Shown piece after piece: positions 1 through 11,251 of a stretch of DNA of 64,000 nt (within the stretch, counting starts at the first letter, position 1; the number at the start of each line of letters is the position of its first letter). The notes under the pieces are model-generated. The model was not told the DNA's origin. It made no database searches and saw only the letters and a program-made list of their open reading frames with translations. The translations under genes and the position numbers were made by a program. This DNA comes from Diphasiastrum complanatum (lineage: Eukaryota; Streptophyta; Lycopodiopsida; Lycopodiales; Lycopodiaceae): contig CM055097.1 in NCBI GenBank assembly GCA_029204225.1, forward strand, positions 42,512,858 to 42,576,857. Reading direction: 5' to 3'.

Positions 1-131
1 TAGTTAGAAGTGTTAGAAGAGATTTGAGAGGTTCCATATCTTTGTGATTTCTTCTTGAGTTCATTTGTTGATATTCAAGAGAGTGCTTTGTGCATTGGAA
101 CATTGAAAGAATAAGATCAGGTCACTTCAAC

Positions 132-1343
132 ATGGCTACAAGTGGAGGCTTTATGTTGGAGAGCAATGATAGGCTTACCTCAATCAACCATTCTACTTGG
201 AAGGTGAGGATGGAGTCCTTATTGGAGATGAATGAGTTGATGGAGATTGTTGCAGGTGTGGAGGAGAGGCCTCAAGCACCTCAAGATCAAGTGAGGTATG
301 ACAAGAGAGCAAAGAAGAATCTACACATGATTAAGATGAATGTTACCAATGAACTTCTCAAGCAAATTGGTAAGTGCACATCATCTTTGGAGGGTTTTTA
401 AAAGAAGGAAGAGAATACTCATGCTTTTGTTTTGAGGGTTAAAGCATTCAATGATGAGTTAGCATGTATTGATGAAAGCATTAAAGAGGTAGAACTTGTT
501 CAAGTTATACTTAATGGCTTGTTGGATGATCATGCTAATCTTATTCAAAGTTTTGCTATTCAAAAGACTTTGCCAAGTATTGTGGATTTGCAAGAGATCT
601 TGGTGAATGAGGAGTATAGGCTTCAATCAAGAGGAGGTGGATCTACATCAACATCTCATTATGAAGAGGAGGCTATGTTCATCAAAGGCAAGTTCAAGGG
701 CAAAGGCAAAGGCAAGTGGTCTAAAGGGCAAGATCAAGGTGAGACTTCCTCTTTTGGCAAAAAGAAAGATAAGTCTAAGTTGAAATTCTTTTATTGTGGA
801 ATCAAAGGGCATTTTGCAAATGAATGTTTGAATAAGCAAAGAGATGAAGGTAGCAAGCAAATCAACTTGACTACTAATGATGAGGATCTAGGTGGTTGTG
901 ATTCTCTTTTGATGTGTTCTTCAAGTCCAATATCAAGTGAAAGTGACAAAGGTTCATGGTGGATTGATAGTGGAGCTAATTCACACATGACTAGTCACAA
1001 GGAGTTCTTTACTTCTTTGGTCACTTATGATGGAGCCAAGAAAGCAATTCACATGGCCAATGGTGGTGAGTGTGTGATTGAAGGTATTGGTTCAATTCCT
1101 ATTTGTCTCTCCACTAATAGGAAAGCAAGACTTGATGGTGTTGTTTAAATTCCTTCACTTTCAAAGAATTTGCTAAGTGTTGGTCAAATGATAGAGAAGG
1201 GATACATGGTAAAGTTTGGTGGTGATGCTTGTTTCATTACAAAGGAAGAAATCTTGGTTGCTAGTGAGAGTTGGATTGAAAATGAAATGATTTGTCAACA
1301 ATCTATGTCAAACAATTTCACCCTCTTGACTAGCGAGTTCTAG
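132..1343 (+). pseudogene. Ty1/copia gag-protease relic
   Basis: Decayed N-terminal half of a copia polyprotein. One reading frame from the ATG at 132 to a TAG at 1341-1343 is broken by two in-frame nonsense codons (TAA 399-401, TAA 1146-1148), with no frameshift seen. In order: a copia Gag start (WKVRMESLL near residue 30), a basic Lys/Gly-rich stretch, and a zinc knuckle reading FYCGIKGHFANEC. Its first cysteine has become Phe, so the C-x2-C-x4-H-x4-C site is incomplete. Next come the aspartic protease motif WWIDSGANSHM and the start of the pre-integrase region (LSKNLLSVGQM). Integrase and RT are absent; homology stops at about 1343 where unrelated repeats begin. The DNA before 132 is probably leader, but no PBS or LTR edge is visible. 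It cannot make a functional polyprotein. Confidence 0.9.
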
Positions 1344-1379
1344 CATGAGGAAATGCTCAAATTTGATTGGACCCCATGG

Positions 1380-1590
1380 ACTCTACCTCTCATAATAATT
1401 GGACCTCAAGATTGACACCTCTCTCTCCGTGATTGGACCACATAGCTTGCACCCCTCAATTTGATTGGCCAAGTGATTTGCAACATGATTGGGCCAAATA
1501 TTTTGCACCTCTTAACGCGATTGGCCTTGTGATCTACACCTCTTAATGTGATTGGGCCAAATTTTGACATTGAGATGTGGATTTGGATGC
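1380..1590. repeat. Degenerate tandem repeat (TGATTGG-CCAA units)
   Basis: At least five imperfect units of about 25-35 bp, each starting with a version of TGATTGGGCCAA and most running into TTGCACCTCTTAA. The unit length drifts, so this is an old, diverged minisatellite. It abuts the broken end of the copia relic. Confidence 0.6.
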
Positions 1591-1599
1591 ATACTAGCA

Positions 1600-3740
1600 A
1601 AATATCAAAACTTAACATTTTGTTACACATGTCACCATCTCACTAGAACTTGAGTTGGAGCCCTTTTGACTTTTCAAAATCAACATTAAAAATATGTACA
1701 AGGTGGTGGTGGACATAAGTGGACATAAGTCCAACCCCGTGATGACAACTAGCAAGTAAAATAACTAGTCTAATTTTACCAGCTTTCACAATCCTTTGGC
1801 CATGCTACTTTTAGGCCTCGCCCTTTGGTGCACAAAGTCTTTTAATACTTTCATATAGCTCCTTAAAAAAAATTACATCCATCTAAAACACAAATAAAGA
1901 TAAGTAAAATCATTAAAAGAAATTTTATCACAAATTCGGGTGCAAAATTATCACGTACCATTGATGTGCACATACTTAGCAATTCCAAATTTTTTAATTA
2001 AGTGGACCAAAAGCCTTGTACATGTCTATTACTAAGATTGGAAAATATCTTTCTAATATACATATTGTTGCACCCATGTCATCATTCTTTGAAGACATCC
2101 ATCAAAAAAATTATTTTTGCAATTCATTTTGTGTTAATTACAGCTTCTATTGAATACATAAAATAATAATAACAAGAGGCTTTTCTTGAGGCACAAGGAT
2201 CCGAAATAAAACATACAACACATATTCCTTACCTTAGGCAATTTTTTAATACTCTCTCAAAGAAGTTTTGTTAAGCATCCATGAATGACACGGGGAAGAA
2301 TATATTTTAGCATTTTATGTCTAGTATGAGATTTGAAACTTTTCAATTGCTATCTAAAATGTAGTTCTTAATAAATGAGCATAGCTTGTCCATGTTTTCA
2401 ATTCACAAATGATTAAATGCATGTATTTGTACTTCTATTCCTTTGTAAGGATCTTGGGATGTAATCATTAGAACTTACCCAATAAAGAATATTTTGCTTT
2501 TTGTATTTCCAAATCTCATCTAGATGGAACACTATGCTTATTTCCAATTAGGTGTTTCCATATGGTGTCACCCACATTTTTTAATATATGTATCAAATCT
2601 AGTAGATGAGTAATTAATATATTTCTCCATTATAGTAGACTATAAAATAAAGAATCTTTTCGTACCATCAAACAATTCAAGGTCATTCACAACCCAAAAG
2701 GTTGTGTCAAATGCTCACTGCACTTCTCTTAGGATGCATCGTAGACTCTAATTTTCCTTCTAAATCTTCTATTTGTGTGCCTAAAAAGGGTGATTTAGGC
2801 AAGTACTTACAAATTTTCATACACCATATTGTTGAGATCCTGTGAATGTTTGGCCTCAAGGTTTGATCCAAATTGGACACATGCAGATGTCCAAACTCAT
2901 GAAAATTTGTATTCAAAATAATAATATGTGCAATAAAGATTATCAAAATTGGCTTATAAATCATTCATAGCCAAGTTAGCTACTAGATCCAAGGCACATT
3001 TAAGAAAAGTGATGTTACAAACACATTTTTTAGAAGGATGCATTTTTTTAAAATAAACCATCTCTCTCACTCAGAAAGTGACTCAAGTTTATGTTTTAAA
3101 AAAACAAAAACTCTTCTTGAAATGTGCATACAACAACAATTCCACTTATCTAAACCACTAAAGCGTATTGCCATCTACTTGGTAGGTTGTCCTACACTGA
3201 CAAGGGTGTCTGTAAAAGCATTTTTCAAAGGTATGTGCATGAGCACAAACTTGGTGAGGTTTAGAATTTTTCCAAAACCCTTGCTTTTGTATGCAAATTT
3301 AGCTTCAAATATGCAATGTTCTTAGTAGGAGTGGATCCACCCTCTTTGTGTGGGGTCACCCTAAGCCCAATGACATGTGTATAGAAGGGTTTAGGCTATG
3401 ATGGCACAAAATGGAAGAACAAATAATCTAAATTTTCATGATCGATTGGCTATTTTATTTTTTTGCAATTTTATGATCGTAAACCTCATGCAAGAGCTAC
3501 AAAATGAATTGGTGTATGACCATTCACCAGTAGGGGTGGCTATATGGTCTACAGATAACTTTGAAGATGTTTTAGCAATGGTTGAATGACCAAACATAAC
3601 TAGGCAAATGAATCTACTAATTGTGGGTCAAATTTTTTTAAGAAAATACAATCTTGACTAGATTTTTCCCACCTTGGTAAACTTAAGACCATGTGCAAAA
3701 TGTCAAAGTCACGAGCTTGAAAGCCATTATATTAGAAATT
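1600..3740. other. AT-rich spacer, nothing recognised
   Basis: AT-rich sequence with short unrelated ORFs only. I see no conserved protein motif, LTR edge, PBS or RNA gene. Confidence 0.5.
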
Positions 3741-3749
3741 TAGAAAAGA

Positions 3750-4140
3750 CAATCTTGGCTTTGGCTTCTCGAGCCTTGAAAATTTTGAAAAACTTTTAGA
3801 CATGAATCTTGGCCTGGACTCCTTAAGCATTGAAAATCTTGAAAGCCTTCAAAGAATCAAATCGTGGCCTTGGATTCTCAAGCCTTGATATTATTCAAAG
3901 CTTTTATAGGCCCAAGTCTTGGCCTTGCCTTCTCAGGCTTTGAAAATCTTGAAATCTTTCTTGGCCTTGGCTCCTCAAGCCTTAAAAATCATGAAAACCT
4001 TTGGGGGCTCGAATCCTGACTTTGGCTTTTCAAGCCTCTCAAAAGCCTTTAGGGGCCTAATCTTGGCCTTGCCTCCTCAAGCCCTGAACATATTAAAAAG
4101 GCCTTATGAGCCCCAAATCTTGGCCTTGACTCCTTAAGCC
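3750..4140. repeat. Degenerate minisatellite, CTTGGCCTTG...CAAGCCTTGAAAAT units
   Basis: About eight imperfect direct repeats starting near 3753, 3811, 3872, 3918, 3961, 4018, 4063 and 4119, spaced 43-61 bp. The core is CTTGGCCTTGGCTCCTCAAG followed by CCTTGAAAATCTTGAAA. One forward frame across the last units stays open (3919-4137) and shows a repeating LALPPQALKILK-like peptide. No flanking gene structure supports translation, so I read the open frame as a by-product of the repeat. Confidence 0.7.
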
Positions 4141-4722
4141 TAGATTTACAATAATATCAGATCACCAGTCCCTTGAGTATTACATTTAATTTTTGAACAT
4201 CTATTTTAGTTGAAAATTAAGTTGGATGATGAGCAGACTTGGGAGAGAGAGTTGGGCTTAAGACTCTGAGAAATAAATTTTGAAGGAGTAAATGTTATGT
4301 AGCATAATGGTATGCCATGAAATGAGGGCCTCATTAATAGGCACAACAATGTTTTCGACATTTTTTAGCCATGTTTCATCACCTTTAATTATTCATTCAG
4401 TCCACCTAGGAGTCTATGGATGGTACAAGGACATGCATAGTGGGGATATGTCTCTAGCCATGGAGATGTGTGGCAATGAGAGTGGAGAGATGGTCGATCT
4501 TTGACATTATAAATGATGAGAAGTACATTGCCACTTGTCATTGGGTTAAGCCATTGAGTACTAGCCCTAACAATTGACAGCAATTAACTAAAGCAACATA
4601 CATTCATAAAATACAACTAGATGTATTTCTATGTTCATATGTTAAATTTATATGTGAATAAACCGCACGCGTGTTATCTGGCTACTGTTGACTGTAGTTA
4701 CCTTCTATGGTTCATTTGAATC
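4140..4722. other. Spacer, nothing recognised
   Basis: No convincing coding or structural signal lies between the minisatellite and the 40-bp duplication downstream of SPO11-2. Confidence 0.45.
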
Positions 4723-4812
4723 TGGAATCATTGTACCACGGTGGTCGTCTATACTGGTTGTACCAGTATATTTGGAATCATTGTACCACGGTGGTCGTCT
4801 ATACTGGTTGTA
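4723..4812. repeat. Perfect 40-bp direct repeat, 50-bp period
   Basis: Positions 4723-4762 and 4773-4812 are the same 40 bases, starting TGGAATCATTGTACCACGG and separated by 10 bp. The repeat lies about 70 bp beyond the SPO11-2 stop codon, so it may fall in that gene's 3' UTR. Confidence 0.85.
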
Positions 4813-4880
4813 ATTTGCCTAGCAATAAACCGCCCGTTGTTTCCACGAGGTTTGGAGTTGGATCGAGTAGGTGCACCATC

Positions 4881-7800
4881 TCATATATACTGCAATCGAA
4901 GTATCTTTTGTGTAATGTAATGGCCAAGAAAATCGTATCCGTGGGCATATAGTGCTTCAATTTCAGCTCTTTTGCTCATTTCCATCATTTTCCCCACTTC
5001 CAACTTATAAGCTTCTCGATTCTGAAGATTTTGATAATACGATGTATAAGTATAAAAAGAACACATTCCGTAGGAAAGAAGAAGTGGAAGCAACCGTAAA
5101 CACGTGAATCAATGTTGTCAGTATGAGCCACATTTAGTACTTGCCTCCAGCATCTTAGATGCAAGCAAGCTCCTCGCCAGCTGATGATCCTTGTGAGAGA
5201 ACTCTATAAGCGCTTCCTTAGGTAGAAGCTCGATATCTTCGCCTCGTAGCCCAAGCCATTTGACATCACATACTACAAGTCGTTGAGAAGCAGCTAATTA
5301 GTCTGCATGTATATTTACATCAATTTTCTAGAAAGACAAAATAATTTCTAATTTTTATAAGAAAAACGCTTCTCTGACCATAGCGAGGCGCTTCGAGCCC
5401 CATCCTTGTGCTCCCAAATTTGTATGTGCAGATTATTGCCAAGCCAGCGGGATTCCTGTGACACAGTTGAAGACGTTTTGAAATAGCTGATCATTTACGC
5501 ACTTTTATGAATAATGAATTATTCGTCAAACAAATTGATTTGAACAAGGGCAAAAGGGCACTACCAGTCAACCAACGCCAATATAGGCATTCCAGGGAAT
5601 GCTTTGCATATCCTATAAAGCATCACTCTGAAAGTACAAAAAAGTATAATAGCTGCTGAATTATAAAAAAATCCAATAATTTTGATTTCGTGCGCATCTC
5701 AATTTGATTTATGATACTCAGCCCTCTAAATTATATTAGCTGCAACATGCCACTTCGGAGCATGGAATTGGCGCACGGAATCTTGAGAGTAGAAAACTTG
5801 CTACATACTTTCAAGGGCTATCTATGCCATGTTTCCGGAATGTGGACAATATAAAATGTAGTGCTGCTTCAAGTACAGTTAACGGCTAATTCTAGAGATG
5901 CATTATTGCACACAATATTGTAACACCCTACACGCTCAGTTAGCTCACTAACTGGGCAGTTGCCACACTTCACCTCGATGCCAAGTCAGGGTAGCCTTTT
6001 GCAGTCAATATTATAGCAGGAAAGGACTGAAAATATCGATCTTCTGATAATCGCTGGAAGATTGCATCCTGTTTACCAGATATAAGATCAAAGGCTTGAA
6101 AACAATGTGCATGTTTATTAGTGATGTTGGTGAAAGATGGTCATTTGTAACCGAATCCGGATCCGGTGATGAAAAGCAGAAAGACGTCAAGTTAGTAACG
6201 TACCTTTTCAACGACTAATATATAACGAGCATCAGACCGAAATCTTAGGCCCTCGAGGAAACCCAAATCTGCAGTGATGATGTGGCCGCTTGGCCCTAGT
6301 CGTGTACAGTCCACCACCTCCCCACTTTCATCCTGATTTCCCGCCGAAGATTAAGGCCAGTAGACTCAAATTTAAATAGATAGATTTGAGGAAAGTCATA
6401 GAATCGATATCGTAAAAGTTAAAACCGTAGATCTTACTTCAATAAGAAGTCGTCCAACTACAGCCCCCTTACTGGAGGCAATTATTCCAAGGCTGTATCG
6501 ACTACATTTCAGCAACGCCACAAGATCTGATTCCACATGCACCATTACTCGCGCTATGAATATCCTCACTTGAAATCTAAAAAGTGACTCTCTTCCCCAT
6601 CTTTGCACATAAGAGCAGGCTAAAAATTAGTATCTCATCTACGGTTGAATGCAAAACTTAGATCTAGTGAATTATTATGGTACGCGCGCTTTCCGAATTT
6701 ATGATGGAATGACCTTATACTCTAAAACCTTGGAAGTTTCCAAGTAGTAAAATCATGATCGTGACCTTGGATGGTATCATTAACTTGCTGTTGACTCCTG
6801 AAATAATCCGGTGAATCTGCTAGCAACCTATAATAAAGTTCACGTTGAGTAGCCTTTTTTCCTAGCTGAAGCAGTTCGTATACTATCTGCATCAGTTTCC
6901 ACACTGCATCTCCAACATAACACCCAAACAAATTGTAAAAATAATCGATTAGCAGCTACCGCTAAAGACGTAAAAGATCATAACTCATTTTCCGCCGGAG
7001 AATTTCATGATTGCTTGCGGACGGTGAAAGTGGGCAATCATATGCATTGCCTTGCACGCCTGAGAGTCCCAGAACAATATTATAGATACGGACAGCTACC
7101 TAAATATGACACATACGATGGACTTTGAGAAACAATAACTCCTTATTTTCGATAAAATGGCACCATGCCATAGCTGCATAGTACAATATGCCTGGAAACT
7201 ATACGGAAATTGCAGTATAAGATAACCTTTTACGAAACTCCTCATGCCATTCAATTGTGTAAAAGATTTCTTCTGCTGCGCAGCACGAGACAAGTAGGTG
7301 AAACTCCCAGTACTAAAGCCTTCTTGAAATTGTGTGCTCTCTGTAGTCCTACAGACCTGAAGCCGAAGCCAACAAGCTGGCGGACATCAGTTTCATTTTA
7401 TTGCAAATCATTTGAAGCGTCAACGAGATATGTTAAAGCTTGCCATTAATTTGGATTGAGAAAAAGAACATTCAAGAATCAAAACTGATAACGGAGTTCA
7501 AAACTAGCACGTTCAACATAGAATCTAACATGACGTAATTCGGCGTCTAGATCCCATTCATCGATCTTTTGATGATATGTGAAAGACTTTTGCTAGAAGA
7601 CGTTTTTTGAGCTTCCATGGATACATAAGCAGGATATATTGACAAGCGACAAAGAGGCTAGCGCATCAAAGACCTCCAATAAACTTGTTGACAAACTAGG
7701 CTGTGCTTTGCAAGATAAGGAAAGACTAATTCATAAAGACCTACCAGCGATAAAATGGATATTGATGGATTAGGAGAATTCAAACTTTCAAGAAAATGCT

Positions 7801-8228
7801 TTGCTAGAACCTCAATCCGTGCTCTGACCTGCTCACTTGCAATATGTAATTTCGTTATGTTCTTCACTGGGCTTAACATGCCAAAGTTGCAGTGCTGTAA
7901 TTCAAAATGGTAGGCGAGCAACATAGAATTAACTCAGAAGTCACCTGAATATACGGGCATAAATATGGAATATAGATCGTCATCCGACATAAGTTTTGCA
8001 GAATCTTACACTAAGAACTTTCACATTTTGATTACATGCAATAATACGTTAAACGAAACGTAACGGAGAGGAGGAGCTTTGAAATAGCTTGAAATTATTT
8101 GAAATGATGGAAAGTTGTAATAACAGGATCATGGATGAATTGATGCCAACTTCTTCAGGAGGAATGACGTCTGCTGTGCAAGATTGAGCTTGGCAGTGGA
8201 AGGGCGTGCTTTGGTGAGGCAGCGCCAT
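4881..8228 (-). CDS. SPO11-2: Meiotic recombination protein SPO11-2 (topoisomerase VI subunit A-like), 11 exons
   Basis: Complete gene assembled by hand. Minus-strand exons: 8228-8151, 7828-7745, 7356-7227, 6903-6766, 6526-6438, 6332-6204, 6068-5974, 5627-5565, 5455-5379, 5272-5145, 5021-4881. They join in frame into 383 codons plus TGA, matching the length I recall for Arabidopsis SPO11-2. SPO11 proteins make meiotic double-strand breaks by a topoisomerase-like transesterification in the nucleus; in plants SPO11-2 works with SPO11-1. Visible motifs: PPEEVRARIEV near residue 23; the winged-helix core [16 protein letters not shown] with the presumed catalytic Tyr at about 122; [17 protein letters not shown]; the Toprim Glu in VVEKD (about 215); AKGYPDLA; and LVDWNPAGLAI (Asp about 268), where family members also carry DWN rather than DxD. 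It ends in [17 protein letters not shown]. Nine introns are GT-AG and the last is GC-AG. Introns are compact (105-388 bp). No stop or frameshift interrupts it. Main uncertainty: the short first exon. Confidence 0.93.
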
Positions 8229-8536
8229 CGAGAGAACTACAATTAACTCAAATTACAATTGATCAATACACATCTGGTCTTCATCGTTCCATCTCAGCAT
8301 CAAGATTCAAGAGGGCCTGCCCTGCTACAGCTATCCAGGAAATTAAAAGGTGTTTTAAATTTGACGATTAGAGCAAATAAGCATCATAACTTATCAATGA
8401 TTCTCCTTCCTATGGAGTTTCAGCTAGTCTTCTTTCATGTGCTGGTCCATGTGCAACGCCTTGGTTAGTTGCACCTCCACTTCTTCCACTATTAGGACTT
8501 TCCTCTTGACTTGTTTATACTATTAGGACTCTCCTC
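8229..8536 (-). promoter_or_regulatory. Upstream region of SPO11-2
   Basis: Only about 300 bp separate the SPO11-2 ATG (ATGGCG, favourable +4 G) from the LINE-like relic. I see no clear TATA box at a convincing distance. The extent of the promoter is inferred from position alone. Confidence 0.35.
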
Positions 8537-8900
8537 TTGACTTGTTTATCAATGCTCTTCGTACTAGGTTGGGGGCATGTGTTGGATTTTTTGGGTACTC
8601 ATCTTATGCGGTGCCCCTCAGGTGGTGATTGTATAGTGTCACATGATCCAACCATTCGTGAAATTCTTGTAGCTATTGCTCATGATAGTGGCTTCCATGT
8701 TGTTCGAGAGCAAACACACATTTTGCCAAGGCCATCTGGGCAATCATCTCATCGACGTGTTGACCTTGTTCTCTCACATGAAGAAATTCGCACTCTTGGA
8801 GATGTCTTTATTGGTGATCCCTCTCGAGAGTACCTTCGTCGTTCTTCCACCACACAAGGGGCTGCGGCATCTCACGCGGTTTCAGCTTGGAAACTAAAGC
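8537..8900 (+). pseudogene. C-terminal tail of a LINE-like reverse transcriptase
   Basis: An open forward frame carries a tail I associate with plant non-LTR reverse-transcriptase-like proteins. It has a degenerate Cys-His knuckle (HVLDFLGTHLMRC, usual first Cys replaced), then REQTHILPRPS and RRVDLVLSHEEIRTLGDVFI with GDPSREYLRRSS. The RT domain is absent. Homology stops near 8898, where the overlapping frame becomes gypsy-like. Family assignment is from memory of the motif. Confidence 0.5.
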
Positions 8901-9112
8901 CAATGGTCATAGATATAAAGTATATCTAGCTTCAGGTGTGGAGTTGGAGACTTGGGATGTCAAAGTTCCGAAGCTCCCAATTTGGATTCGAGATTATAGA
9001 GAGTTAATTGATTTTCATCTTTTAGATTTAGCACGTACTGATATAATTCTAGGGTGTGAATGATTATTTAATAAATTTCCTTATATTGATTTTGGGAGGC
9101 ATGTGCTCTCAT
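8899..9112 (+). pseudogene. Ty3/gypsy protease-RT linker fragment
   Basis: From 8899 the forward frame reads ANGHRYKVYLASGVELETWD, then DFHLLDLARTDIILGCE, a gypsy-type retropepsin C-terminal pattern (hydrophobic strand, D-I-I-L-G). The next codon is TGA where Trp is expected, and similarity continues as LFNKFPYIDFGRHVLSF to about 9112. There it switches abruptly to copia RNase H sequence. Confidence 0.6.
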
Positions 9113-9846
9113 TTCTCAGAGTGCCATTTATTTGTCCCAGGATCCTGTCTTCTATTCAAAGACAAAACACATACCTCTGGAGTACCATCACATTCTAGAT
9201 CTGATCTCAAAAGGAGAGCTCCAGGTCTAGTAAATAAAGTCCGAAGACGTGATTGCAGATCTGCTCACGAAGCCGCTCGACAAGCCACTCTTCGCAAAGC
9301 AAAGAAAGACAATTGGATTAAACGTGCAAAACTACAAGGTTCAAGAGGGAGTGTCAGAAATTGTAAACTCCTGCAACTTTGCCATGACGGAAAGCAAAGT
9401 GACACGAAGCGAAGATCGAATGGCGAACAATCCGTGAAAGTCAACATACCTCGAAAACCCTAAGACACAAAGCGAAGCGAAACTCGAAGGTCGAATGATT
9501 CGCGAAAGTCAAACATGCCTCCAGGACCAAAAGACACGACACGACACGAAACCAAAAGAAAACGAAAGAAAATCTTTCGTGCTGCCAACTGGCAGCTCAA
9601 CGGGTATGGAGTCTTAAACTTCACGCTAAGCTAAAACAGTTAGCAATAACAGAGAGTAGCTGACAAGTTGATTAGCATTAACTACTCTTGTAATTATCTC
9701 TTTAGCTATCTTGTAAACTCCACACAGTAGAGATAAAAACGCAATTATGGATCAACAGAAGAGAGAGAGAATAGTGAGCGAAAAGAATAGAAAAAATAGA
9801 AAAACGAAATAGTTGTGCATGAAAGTCTGCCAACGAGCAGAACACA
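9113..9846 (+). mobile_element. Copia 3' end, direct-repeat copy 1
   Basis: End of a copia RNase H domain plus 3' non-coding/LTR sequence, matching 10528-11251 at high identity (offset about 1,415 bp). Both copies contain the motif for adlltkpldkp-type pol ends, the inverted CTGCCA...TGGCAG hairpin and the shared CTTTAGCTATCTTGTAAA tract. Copy 1 is frame-broken. It is cut at 9846, where an RT fragment of a related element begins. Confidence 0.75.
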
Positions 9847-10790
9847 ATGACATAGATCTAGGAGAAACAACTAAATGCCTTGGACTGGAGATCAGAAGAG
9901 ATCGAATAAAAGGCGAAATGCACTTGAGTCAGTCTAAATATGCCAGAAAAGTGTTGAAGCAGTATTACATGATGGACTGCAAAGAAAAAGCTACACCAAT
10001 GATAGCTGGAGCCAAGCTGACGAAGCAGGATTGCTCAAAAACAGAGGGAGAAAAACACAAGATGGAAGGTATACCCTATCAAAACCTAATCGGTAGTCTG
10101 ATGTACCTTACAATTTGTACCAGACCCGATATAGCTTTCTCTGTTTATGCTTAAGCCAATTCTCTTCCAACCCTGGCGTGGCACGTTGGCAAATGGCAAA
10201 ACAAATCCTACAATATCTGAAGGGTACTCAAAATATGGGATTAACCTACAGAGCTGACAACGAAAGAAAAGGATTCGAGCTGTACCACTACAATGATGCA
10301 AGTTGGACGAGCTGCAAAGATGACAGCAAGTCCGTAACTGGAGGATGTTCAATAGCGTGCGGAGCAGCAATCAACTGGATATGCAAAAAGCAAACCTTGG
10401 TAGCTCAATCGTCATGCGAAGCTAAATACGTTGCAGCTTCAAAGGTGGCGAACGAGGTAGTTTGGTTGCAGATGATGCTGAAGGCAATTGGGATACCACA
10501 AGGAGGACCATGCACGATGATGATGGATTCTCAGAGTGCCATTTATCTGTCCCAGGATCCTATCTTCCATTCAAAGACAAAACACATACCTCTGAAGTAC
10601 CATCACATTCGAGATCTGATCTCGAAAGGAGAGCTCCAGGTCCAGTACATAAAGTCTGAAGACATGATTGCAGATCTGCTCACGAAGCCACTCGACAAGC
10701 CACTCTTCGCAAAGCAAAGAAAGACAATTGGATTAAATGTGCAAAGTTGCAAGGTTCAAGACGGAGTGTCAAAAATTCTGAACTCCTACA
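9847..10790 (+). pseudogene. Copia reverse transcriptase C-terminus and RNase H
   Basis: Forward-strand copia pol 3' part. RT end: TTKCLGLEIRRDRIKGEMHL, KVLKQYYMMDCKEKATPM and LIGSLMYLTICTRPDIAFSV. A frameshift and stop lie near 10152. RNase H follows in another frame: DASWTSCKDDSKSVTGG, WICKKQTLVAQSSCEAKYVA, DSQSAIYLSQDPIFHSKTKH, and the pol tail IADLLTKPLDKPLFAKQR. The catalytic RT core and everything upstream are missing. Confidence 0.88.
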
Positions 10791-11251
10791 ACTTTGTCGC
10801 GACACGAAGCGAAGCGAAGATGGAATGGCGAACAATTTGCGAAAGTCAACGTACCTCGAAAACCCTAAGACACGAAGCGAAGCAAATCTCGAAGGTCGAA
10901 TGATTCACAAATGTCAAACATGCCTCCAGGACCAAAAGACACAACACGATACGAAACGAAAAGAAAATGAAAGAAAATCTTTTGTGCTGCCAGTTGGCAG
11001 CGCAACGGGCGTGGAGTCTTAAACTTCACGCTCAGCTAAAACAATTAGCAATAACAGAGAGTAGCTGAATAGCTAATTAGTGTTAAGTACTCTTGTAATT
11101 ATCTATTTAGCTATCTTGTAAATTCCACACAGTGGAGATAAAAACGTAATTCTGGATCAACAGAATAGAGAGAGAATAGTGAGCGAAAAGAATAGAAAAA
11201 ATAGAGAAACGAAATAGCTGTGCATGAAAGTTTGCCAACAAGCAGAACACA
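10528..11251 (+). repeat. Copia 3' end, direct-repeat copy 2
   Basis: Partner of 9113-9846, overlapping the end of the RNase H frame and running through the 3' UTR into probable LTR. Copy 2 is contiguous with its RT/RNase H, so it is the better-preserved end. The LTR boundary is not clear. Related-looking sequence continues to about 11,400. Confidence 0.75.

Noticed and set aside
3038-3325. 95-codon forward ORF
   Set aside because: No motif, AT-rich low-complexity start, no splice or promoter context.
7941-7999. Minus-strand ATG frame [15 protein letters not shown] with a GT donor, looking like a first exon of SPO11-2
   Set aside because: The upstream exon at 8,228-8,151 joins directly to the exon at 7,828 in phase and restores the conserved PPEEVRARIEV; this frame lies inside intron 1.
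8259-8468. 69-codon forward ORF upstream of SPO11-2
   Set aside because: No conserved motif; probably chance.
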